From assembly GCA_934659415.1 (NCBI GenBank), contig CAKUHW010000040.1, positions 1 through 7,972 on the forward strand: DNA of 7,972 bases, written 5' to 3'. The notes under the pieces were generated by a model that saw nothing but the letters and a program-made list of their open reading frames with translations, ran no database searches and was not told where the DNA came from. This document shows, in pieces, positions 1-5,108 of the stretch (the stretch's first letter is position 1; each line of letters begins with the position of its first letter). The position numbers and the translations under genes were made by a program. This DNA is from an uncultured Oscillospiraceae bacterium (lineage in GTDB: Bacteria; Bacillota; Clostridia; Oscillospirales; Oscillospiraceae).

Positions 1-1
1 C

Positions 2-268
2 CCCAAGATGGCTTCCAAGCCCGTCGCTGTCAAGGAGAAGATCGTCCTGGGCAAGCTGAACAAGTTCTACGAGGAGAACTGCCTGCTGCAGCAGCCCTTC
101 GTGAAGGACGGCTCCGTGTCTGTGGAGCAGTATATCGCCTCCGCCGCCAAGGCTCTGGGTGGCACCGTCACCTTCCGTGATGCCGTTCGCTATGAGAAGG
201 GCGAGGGCATTGAGAAGAAGGAAGAGAACTTTGCCGAGGAGATCGCCAAGCAGCTGGCCGGCAACTGA
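2..268 (+). CDS. tsf: Elongation factor Ts, C-terminal part (5' end outside window)
   Basis: EF-Ts is the cytoplasmic guanine-nucleotide exchange factor that recycles EF-Tu-GDP during translation. The reading frame is open from base 2 and ends at TGA 266-268, giving 88 visible residues of a protein that is usually about 200-310 residues, so only the last part is here. The visible segment carries the family's typical C-terminal run: a lysine-rich KEKIVLGKLNKFYEEN stretch, the conserved LLQQPFVKD motif, then a VEQYIASAAKALGG helix and a charged tail (VRYEKGEGIEKKEENFAEEIAKQL). The ATG at base 8 is an internal Met, not a start, because the frame continues upstream through Pro-Lys. In most bacteria rpsB precedes tsf, but that region is not in the window. 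A strong hairpin terminator follows 20 bases downstream. Confidence 0.95.
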   Translation, partial: PKMASKPVAVKEKIVLGKLNKFYEENCLLQQPFVKDGSVSVEQYIASAAKALGGTVTFRDAVRYEKGEGIEKKEENFAEEIAKQLAGN

Positions 269-287
269 TTCCTTTTCCCGCCGAATG

Positions 288-325
288 AAAGGCCGGGCGC
301 AGACAGATATCTGCGCCCGGCCTTT
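288..325 (+). terminator. Intrinsic terminator of tsf
   Basis: A perfect 16-base-pair inverted repeat has arms 288-303 and 310-325 and a six-base loop (304-309). The arms contain the GC-rich core GGCCGGGCGCAGA. A short TTTT (323-326) closes the hairpin on the + strand and further T-rich sequence follows. On the minus strand the hairpin begins just after the stop codon of the 326-1015 gene, so it may also stop transcription from that side, though the T-run there is only three bases. It separates tsf from the convergent gene. Confidence 0.9.
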
Positions 326-1015
326 TCATCCTTTCAGCAAGAGAAGATCATCCCGTTTCAATTCGCCCCGCTCCCACAGCAGGGTCAGGAATGGGACCTC
401 AAGCCCAGGCGGCAGCACATGGCTCCGGCTTTTCAGACACAGGCCGCCCAGGCCGGTCGGGTCAGTCAGCTGAAGATTCGCTCTGGTATCGGGACCGAAC
501 GCAATCGTCAGATCCGTCTGCGCTCCCAGCGGAACCACCGGCATCCCCCACCGGGAACGCAGCATCCCGGCAAACCGCTCCCCCTCCCCGGGTACAGCGA
601 TCTGCAGGGCCTGCACGCGGCCGGAAAGCCGTTCTCCGCACTCCCGCAGCGCCGGGGAGAGGCGGGGGCCGGCCAGCGTCACCCGAGCCCGCTCGGGAGG
701 GATCTCATGCACCTCCAGCCATCCCAGCGCAAGGGCATCGGCCAGTGCCTGGAGAAAGGCCGTCGGGTCCAACGGTTTCAGTCTTTTTAACCGGCCGGCA
801 TAGGGAAACCCCGGCGCTGTGACCACCCTGCCGGCCCCCGCATTCAGCATTGTCCGCTCCAACCTGTCCAGCCGCCGCTCCAGCCGCCGTCCGGACAGTT
901 CCGGCAGTTCGTACAGGGTAGCTGCCAGCAGAGGTATCCCCGCCATACGGATCTGCTCCGGTCTCAGCTTGCCCCGTTCCGGCGCATAGTCCAGCAGTCC
1001 GGTCAAGCACCTCAC
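326..1015 (-). CDS. Hypothetical protein, 229 residues, unrecognised
   Basis: I do not recognise this family. The frame runs from GTG (1015-1013) to TGA (328-326) and cannot extend further upstream because an in-frame TAG lies at 1030-1028. It predicts a soluble, Leu/Arg-rich protein without a signal peptide or membrane segment. Residues 42-57 form a strongly basic, probably helical segment (GRRLERRLDRLERTML). Two stretches look like alternating strand and helix: 61-72 (AGRVVTAPGFPY) and 133-164 (RVQALQIAVPGEG..., then GMPVVPLG). Third-position GC is high, as in its neighbours, which supports real coding. No clear Shine-Dalgarno precedes the GTG. An ATG at codon 24 is the alternative start but also lacks one. 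It lies 102 bases after the UroD-like gene on the same strand and converges on tsf. No function is proposed. Confidence 0.7.
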   Translation of the reverse strand: MRCLTGLLDYAPERGKLRPEQIRMAGIPLLAATLYELPELSGRRLERRLDRLERTMLNAGAGRVVTAPGFPYAGRLKRLKPLDPTAFLQALADALALGWLEVHEIPPERARVTLAGPRLSPALRECGERLSGRVQALQIAVPGEGERFAGMLRSRWGMPVVPLGAQTDLTIAFGPDTRANLQLTDPTGLGGLCLKSRSHVLPPGLEVPFLTLLWERGELKRDDLLLLKG

Positions 1016-1117
1016 CCCCGGGAAAGTCTATGCACCCGGGTCCCGCTCCATGCGGCAGTCCGTTCACCGCCCAAACGTGCAAAAGCTATTTCAGTCCCCC
1101 CTGCGCTCTTTTCTCCG

Positions 1118-2077
1118 CTACCGGTTTCCGTAGGAAAAGGCATGCTTGTAGTGTTCATCAATGAACGTTGGGACAAAGTCAAAGGTCACCGTCAGCGGGA
1201 AGGCCATAAAGCTGCCGCCGGGCGCCAGCAGGTCCATGGTGCGGCGCACCTCGCTGCGGATCTCCTCTTCAGTCACGCCGGGCCGGTCAAATACGTTCTG
1301 GGTATCATAGCCGCCCACAAAGGTCACCCGATCCTGATAGGTATCCTTCAGCTCCCGGATGGGATTTGTGATCTGCAGCGGATCGATGGCATCGATTCCC
1401 AGCTCCACCAGGTCCGCAAAGATCGGCGCAATGTAGCCGCAGCTGTGGTGCTCATAGAGCATGCCGCAGGCGTGGGTCGCCTCGATCACACGCCGGAGCG
1501 GCTCCTTAAAGAATTTCCGCCACATATCCACCGACATGAGCATGCGGTCATTTGCTCCAAAATCGTCATGGAACTCAAAAATGTCTGGTTTATAGTACTT
1601 CCCGATCCGCCCGATCAGATCCACCTTGTAATCCGTGATCGCGTTTACCAGCTCCGCGTACGCCTCCGGCTCCTCATACATGGCCGCCAGAGCGTCCTCA
1701 AAGCCCATCAGGGCATGGGTCCGCTCAAAAATTCCGTTGATCAGCATCAAAAAGGACGCCTTGTTCTCCCGGTCCCAACCGGCGGTCTCCTCCGCCGAAA
1801 TCCGCTCCCAGTCCAGAGCGTCCAGGTCCGGGAACACCAGTTCCTCCCGCCATCTGGTCACGTCGGTCAGCTGCTGCGTGCCCGGCTTCACCATGGGAGC
1901 CATTACCGCGGGGACATATTCCCACTCTACGCCGAACCAGTCCTTTCCGCCCTCGGTCCCCTCCGGGCGCTCGTTGATGTACCTCGGTTTCAAAAAATCA
2001 AAGTCTGTAAAGAAGCACGGGACATAACCGGTGTTTTTATGCTGATACACTTGCAGGATCTGTTCACGCTTTGTCAT
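1118..2077 (-). CDS. UroD/MtaA-superfamily protein (methyltransferase-like)
   Basis: A 319-residue protein of the uroporphyrinogen decarboxylase superfamily. The length and motifs fit the branch that includes the corrinoid methyltransferases MtaA/CmuA and O-demethylase components better than haem-pathway HemE. Visible signatures are an N-terminal TKREQILQVYQHKNTGYVPC segment typical of the branch, an FEFHDDFGANDRMLMS segment at 168-182, a HHSCG motif at 210-214 and GGYDTQ at 255-260. In the zinc methyltransferases His-X-Cys plus a later Cys bind zinc. Here His211 and Cys213 are present, but there is no Cys after 213, so the usual third ligand is missing. The ATG at 2077 is preceded by AAAGGAGG (2095-2088) with 10-base spacing, and a near-consensus promoter lies upstream. 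No corrinoid protein or second methyltransferase is in the window, so the substrate is unknown. The superfamily call is secure but the reaction is not. Confidence 0.88.
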   Translation of the reverse strand: MTKREQILQVYQHKNTGYVPCFFTDFDFLKPRYINERPEGTEGGKDWFGVEWEYVPAVMAPMVKPGTQQLTDVTRWREELVFPDLDALDWERISAEETAGWDRENKASFLMLINGIFERTHALMGFEDALAAMYEEPEAYAELVNAITDYKVDLIGRIGKYYKPDIFEFHDDFGANDRMLMSVDMWRKFFKEPLRRVIEATHACGMLYEHHSCGYIAPIFADLVELGIDAIDPLQITNPIRELKDTYQDRVTFVGGYDTQNVFDRPGVTEEEIRSEVRRTMDLLAPGGSFMAFPLTVTFDFVPTFIDEHYKHAFSYGNR

Positions 2078-2109
2078 AGTCTGGCGGCCTCCTTTGTTTT
2101 TATGCTTTC

Positions 2110-2138
2110 ATTATACGAAATGGCCGTCCCAGTGTAAA
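2110..2138 (-). promoter_or_regulatory. Sigma-A-type promoter of the UroD-like gene
   Basis: On the minus strand a -35 element TTTACA (2138-2133) and a perfect -10 TATAAT (2115-2110) are separated by exactly 17 bases. The ribosome binding site AAAGGAGG follows at 2095-2088, which leaves a short leader of about 25 bases before the ATG at 2077. The promoter lies downstream of the LysR terminator, so the UroD-like gene is probably transcribed independently of the Crp/Fnr-anSME-LysR run. Confidence 0.8.
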
Positions 2139-2144
2139 ACACCT

Positions 2145-2184
2145 AAAAAGCGGAGGGCTGTGCACTTTGGTCACAACCCTCCGC
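2145..2184 (-). terminator. Intrinsic terminator after the LysR gene
   Basis: The minus strand carries a 13-base-pair stem with arms 2184-2172 and 2162-2150, which contain GCGGAGGG and CCCTCCGC and include one G-T pair. The loop is nine bases, and five T residues (2149-2145) follow. It starts three bases after the LysR stop codon, so it closes the Crp/Fnr-anSME-LysR transcription unit. The promoter of the next gene begins immediately downstream. Confidence 0.93.
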
Positions 2185-2186
2185 GG

Positions 2187-3071
2187 TCAATTTTGCCGGA
2201 GGTAGTCCTGCAGCAGGCTCAGCGCAGCATTGTCCTGCTCCCGCAGCCATCCGATGCGAATGGTCGTATCGGTCTCATCCTCATAGCAGGGGAAAAATTT
2301 TACCAAGCTCGATTCCGTCAGGTGATTTTCCAGATTGAGCAGCGAACATTCATTGCTGGCCTTCAGCCACAGATACACCGTATCCATATTTTCTACAAAG
2401 TGAAATTTCGGGTAAAAACCACCGTACCGCTCGCACAGGTCGATCACAGCCTGGACCCCGCTGGGACAGTCCTCTTCCCGGACAATCAGAAGCGTTTCAT
2501 CCCGCATATCGGAAAAGCGTAGCCAATCCCGCCGGGCAAGCGGATTTGTCACCGGGACCGCCCAGGCCGCGTGAAAGTCCATAAAGTGCTGACATTCAAT
2601 GTCCGGCTGCTCTCCCACATGGAAGTCATAAGAGATCAATGCGTCGATCTCCCTGCGGTACAGGCTGCCCAGCAGCTCCTGAAAGCCATACTGCCGAAAC
2701 AGAATTTCAATATTCGGATGCTCTGACCGGAACCAGCCAATGATTTCACGCAGCTGGTCCGACACGTTGAGCCCGCTGACGATTCCCAGCTTGATCTTTC
2801 CGATGTATCCCTTGCTGACCTGCTCCGCCTTCTGCACCCCGCGGTCAAAATCCGCTATGACCCTGCGCAGCTCCTCCCGCAGGACCTGGCCGCCCGGCGT
2901 CAGCCGGACTCCCTTGGGCCCGCGCAGGAACAGCTGCATATTGAGTTCCGCCTCAATGGCCGTGATCTGCCGGTTCAGCGTGGGCTGCGTCAGGTACAGG
3001 TGCTTGGCCGCCTCAGAAAAGCTCTGGCAGTCTGCCGCCTCAATAAAATATCGAATCTGCGTAATAGTCAT
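2187..3071 (-). CDS. LysR-type transcriptional regulator
   Basis: A 294-residue protein of normal LysR-family length. The N-terminal winged helix-turn-helix occupies about residues 1-60. Its signature covers 17-36 (SFSEAAKHLYLTQPTLNRQI), followed by the linker-type IEAELNMQLFLRGPKGVRLTPGG. The rest (about 90-294) fits the periplasmic-binding-protein-like effector domain, beginning GKIKLGIVSGLNVSDQL. The chosen ATG (3071-3069) has GAGGGGG (3085-3079) at seven bases and places the HTH at the expected N-terminus. The frame stays open to 3224, but that extension lies within anSME and adds unrelated residues. The gene sits 20 bases after anSME and ends at a strong terminator, so it is probably the last gene of that operon. 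LysR proteins often act on a divergent or adjacent operon. Candidates here are the transporter-sulfatase pair or the UroD-like gene, but the ligand is unknown. Confidence 0.93.
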   Translation of the reverse strand: MTITQIRYFIEAADCQSFSEAAKHLYLTQPTLNRQITAIEAELNMQLFLRGPKGVRLTPGGQVLREELRRVIADFDRGVQKAEQVSKGYIGKIKLGIVSGLNVSDQLREIIGWFRSEHPNIEILFRQYGFQELLGSLYRREIDALISYDFHVGEQPDIECQHFMDFHAAWAVPVTNPLARRDWLRFSDMRDETLLIVREEDCPSGVQAVIDLCERYGGFYPKFHFVENMDTVYLWLKASNECSLLNLENHLTESSLVKFFPCYEDETDTTIRIGWLREQDNAALSLLQDYLRQN

Positions 3072-3091
3072 GGCCGTTCCCCCTCTCTCTG

Positions 3092-4192
3092 TCAGGCCAG
3101 AGCCTCTGCGACCTGCAGCATACGCCCCCGGTTCTCGGTAAAAAAGCGGTCCAGCGCCCCGCAGTAGCGTGTACGGCCGCCATCCTCTCCCATGACCCAG
3201 TCGCGCTTGCAGCCTCCATGGCACAGGTCCTCATTGCCGCACTCCCTGCACTGCCCGCTGCGGCGTGCGGCCGCCTCCGTCAGAAAGCCGCTTTGAGCCA
3301 GCCGCCTGAGCAGCACAGAAAGCGTATCTGTACAGATATTTCCAAGCAGATACCCTTCTCCGACGTAAAAGTCGCAGGGGTACACATCTCCGTTTGCCTC
3401 TATCACAAAATAGCTGCCGCAGCGCCCCGAAAGAGAACAGGTGTCCACCGGCCTGTGCTGGAGCAGGCGTATCCAGTTGTCAAAGTGGCGGATGCTGACG
3501 TACTCCCCGGCGCACAGGTCCCGGTACCACAGCTCAAACAGCTCAGAAAGGAACTTATAATACGCCGCATTGGTGAGGGACCCGGCCCCGCCGCCCTGCT
3601 CCGCATGGACCGGATCCATACAGGGCAAAAACTGGAGATAATGAAAGCCGCTTTTTTTGAAAAAGCGATAGAGCTTCTCCGCCCTGTCTGCCGCGTCATT
3701 TGTCACCACAGACAGAATATTGACCTGCACCCCAGCCGCCTGCAGCCGCTTTGCATTTTCCAGCACCGGCTGAAAGGTCCCCCTGCCGTCCGGCGTCAGC
3801 CGGTGTGCGTCATGAATATATTTCGGGCCGTCCAGTGAGATGCCCACGAGAAAATCGTACTTTTTGAACAGCCGGATATATTCGTCGTCCAGCAGCGTTC
3901 CGTTGGTCTGCACACTGTAGGAGACCCGGGTCCGGCCGCGGCGCGCTTCCACAACCGCAATGAACCGCTCAAAAAAGGCGTGGCCGGCCAGCAGCGGCTC
4001 CCCGCCCTGAAAGGCGAACAGAATCTCCTCCGCCCCCGCGGCCAGCACCTGTTCGATCAGCCGCTCCGCCACCTCCGGCCGCATGTGCTTTTCGCTGCAC
4101 AGTCCGTCGGACAGCTCTCTGTAAAAGCAATAATCGCAGCTGATGTTGCACAGCCCGGAGGCTGGCTTGACCAGAATACTCAAAAATTTCAT
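3092..4192 (-). CDS. Anaerobic sulfatase-maturating enzyme (anSME), radical SAM
   Basis: This enzyme uses S-adenosylmethionine radical chemistry to oxidise the active-site Cys (or Ser) of a sulfatase to C-alpha-formylglycine without oxygen. The 366-residue protein matches family length (about 370) and aligns by eye with the Clostridium perfringens enzyme. Radical-SAM cysteines are C15, C19 and C22 (CNISCDYCF), and GGEP at 63-66 is the SAM-binding element. The SPASM region has every auxiliary-cluster Cys: C252, C258, C273, C315, C318, C324, C328 and C344. D274 in YPCDFYV corresponds to the catalytic Asp. The ATG at 4192 has AGGGGAGA (4210-4203) at 10 bases, and a TTG at 4216 is a less likely start. 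It lies 35 bases after the Crp/Fnr gene and 20 before LysR. Its likely client is the Cys-type sulfatase encoded divergently at 6570, so both are probably made together. It is also called AtsB- or ChuR-like. Confidence 0.95.
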   Translation of the reverse strand: MKFLSILVKPASGLCNISCDYCFYRELSDGLCSEKHMRPEVAERLIEQVLAAGAEEILFAFQGGEPLLAGHAFFERFIAVVEARRGRTRVSYSVQTNGTLLDDEYIRLFKKYDFLVGISLDGPKYIHDAHRLTPDGRGTFQPVLENAKRLQAAGVQVNILSVVTNDAADRAEKLYRFFKKSGFHYLQFLPCMDPVHAEQGGGAGSLTNAAYYKFLSELFELWYRDLCAGEYVSIRHFDNWIRLLQHRPVDTCSLSGRCGSYFVIEANGDVYPCDFYVGEGYLLGNICTDTLSVLLRRLAQSGFLTEAAARRSGQCRECGNEDLCHGGCKRDWVMGEDGGRTRYCGALDRFFTENRGRMLQVAEALA

Positions 4193-4227
4193 GATGACGA
4201 TCTCTCCCCTGCCCAAAGGTGCAGATT

Positions 4228-4902
4228 TTAAATACTCAGCCGCAGCTTATTCAGATCCCTGATCTGAATCTTCTTGCGCGCAAGCTGAATCATCCCCTCC
4301 GCCTCCAGCGCGTGAAGCTCTTTGGACAGGCAGGCACGGGTCAGGCCCAGAAAGTTCGCAAGAGACTCGATGGTGAACTCAATGGGGATGTTGATGCTCC
4401 TGGTATTTGTGTACTGGTGGAACAGCCAGAGGCATAGCCGGTCTCTAGCATATTTGCAGCGGGACAGGATGGAGATCTCGATCTGCCTGTCCGCATTTCT
4501 GCACACAAGGCGCAGCACCTCCCCCTGAAACTCCGGAATCAGCTGGCAGGCCCGCAGGTAATCCTCCCGGGCAATGTAGACGATCGTAGTCCTCTGCTCC
4601 GCCACATCGTCCGCCTGAGAGAGCGTATTGTTGATGCAGCTGATAAGCCCGGCCATCTGGTTGCGGGAGAAGTAATAGAAGAAAATCTGCTCTCCCCGCT
4701 TGGTATAGTCAAAGGACTTCATGAGTCCGTCCTTTACCACCATAAGATGTTCCGCCGGGTCTCCCCGGCGCCGGATGATCTCCCCGGATTCAAACGTTTT
4801 GGAAAAGGAGTTTCGCACCAAAATCGGGAAAACCGCGTCCAGACAGTCCTGCGAGAGGTGTTTCCCCAGGTCTGTGTTTTTCAGCAGTTCCTTTGTCAGC
4901 AT
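4228..4902 (-). CDS. Crp/Fnr-family transcriptional regulator
   Basis: A 224-residue cytoplasmic DNA-binding regulator. Residues about 18-120 form the cyclic-nucleotide-binding-type beta-roll, with FESGEIIRRRGDPAEHLMVV at 37-56 and a KDGLMKSF turn. A dimerisation helix follows at about 123-150, then a winged helix-turn-helix with the recognition segment at about 177-200 (FTIESLANFLGLTRACLSKELHALE, a Crp-type HTH). The N-terminal cysteine cluster of oxygen-sensing Fnr is absent, and the cAMP-binding signature is not evident, so the ligand is open. The ATG at 4902 has AGGAGGG (4917-4911) at eight bases. The frame stays open to 5040, but the extra 46 residues come from the intergenic region and lie outside the family's fold. 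It is first in the run with anSME and LysR and diverges from the transporter, which makes it the prime candidate to bind the palindrome at 5011-5026. Confidence 0.93.
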   Translation of the reverse strand: MLTKELLKNTDLGKHLSQDCLDAVFPILVRNSFSKTFESGEIIRRRGDPAEHLMVVKDGLMKSFDYTKRGEQIFFYYFSRNQMAGLISCINNTLSQADDVAEQRTTIVYIAREDYLRACQLIPEFQGEVLRLVCRNADRQIEISILSRCKYARDRLCLWLFHQYTNTRSINIPIEFTIESLANFLGLTRACLSKELHALEAEGMIQLARKKIQIRDLNKLRLSI

Positions 4903-4959
4903 TGCAAACACCCTCCTGTTTGTGATGGCGTTATCGTAGCACAGCCAGCGAAAAAAGTA

Positions 4960-4988
4960 TACATATTTTTCGGAATATAGACTGTAAA
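4960..4988 (-). promoter_or_regulatory. Possible promoter for the Crp/Fnr-anSME-LysR run
   Basis: On the minus strand, TTTACA (4988-4983) and TATGTA (4965-4960) are separated by 17 bases. The -35 is good but the -10 is poor. A better -10 hexamer, TATACT (4961-4956), overlaps it, but then the spacer is 21 bases. The area is AT-rich compared with its surroundings and sits at the right place for a divergent promoter. The exact element choice is uncertain. Confidence 0.35.
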
Positions 4989-4999
4989 TTTGTCCGAAA
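4968..4999. repeat. Inverted repeat TTTCGGA-N18-TCCGAAA, candidate operator
   Basis: Two perfect seven-base inverted arms, 4968-4974 and 4993-4999, flank 18 AT-rich bases in the divergent region. Centre-to-centre distance is 25 bases, a little over two helical turns. It overlaps the presumed minus-strand promoter of the Crp/Fnr gene. It could bind a regulator, LysR being possible, but nothing in the sequence proves that. Confidence 0.45.
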
Positions 5000-5010
5000 C
5001 GGCGATATAC

Positions 5011-5026
5011 TGTATTCTGAAATACA
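5011..5026. promoter_or_regulatory. Perfect palindrome TGTAT-N6-ATACA, candidate Crp/Fnr operator
   Basis: The 16-base site has perfect six-base arms (TGTATT / AATACA) around CTGA. Its length and half-site spacing equal the Crp consensus TGTGA-N6-TCACA, with different outer bases, and the site also fits the GTA-N8-TAC pattern of some Crp/Fnr relatives. Its centre (5018.5) lies 41.5 bases before the start site inferred for the transporter operon, the class II activator position. The Crp/Fnr gene next door is the likely source of the binding protein. Binding is inferred. Confidence 0.6.
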
Positions 5027-5053
5027 TTGAAAGCCGACATTTCCTGCTACAGT
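5027..5053 (+). promoter_or_regulatory. Candidate promoter of the transporter-sulfatase operon
   Basis: An extended -10, TGC-TACAGT (5045-5053), follows TTGAAA (5027-5032), with a 15-base spacer that is shorter than optimal. Initiation would fall near 5060. A weak promoter with a short spacer immediately beside a Crp-type palindrome fits activator dependence. A rival pair is TTGTCC (4990-4995) with TATTCT (5013-5018) at 17 bases; there the palindrome would cover the -10 and the regulator would repress. The two cannot be separated from sequence alone. Confidence 0.45.
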
Positions 5054-5062
5054 TACCTGGCA

Positions 5063-5080
5063 GCCGGCACACAGGCCGGC
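5063..5080 (+). other. Small GC hairpin in the transporter mRNA leader
   Basis: GCCGGC occurs at 5063-5068 and 5075-5080. Because the hexamer is self-complementary, the copies can pair around the loop ACACAG. No T-run follows, so it is not an intrinsic terminator. It lies 16 bases upstream of the AGGAGG ribosome binding site (5097-5102). It might stabilise the 5' end or be chance in a GC-rich stretch. Confidence 0.3.
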
Positions 5081-5108
5081 CATCTTGTGAAGAAAGAGGA
5101 GGAACCCT

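Noticed and set aside
1083..1117. Terminator after the UroD-like gene
   Set aside because: No stem with a T-run is visible on the minus strand here, so readthrough towards the 326-1015 gene is possible.
1142..2137. 331-codon open frame on the + strand
   Set aside because: It is antisense to the UroD-like gene, has no recognisable domain, and has a composition typical of a shadow frame. The minus-strand gene has a consensus promoter and a strong ribosome binding site.
3072..3224. N-terminal extension of the LysR frame
   Set aside because: It would add 51 residues overlapping the end of anSME and push the HTH away from its normal N-terminal place. The ATG at 3071 has a proper ribosome binding site.
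4921..4938. TGTGATGGCGTTATCG as a canonical Crp site
   Set aside because: Only the left half matches TGTGA. The right half does not resemble TCACA, so there is no dyad symmetry.
4903..5040. N-terminal extension of the Crp/Fnr frame by 46 residues
   Set aside because: It would cover the divergent promoter region and its operators. The ATG at 4902 has AGGAGGG at eight bases and gives normal family length.
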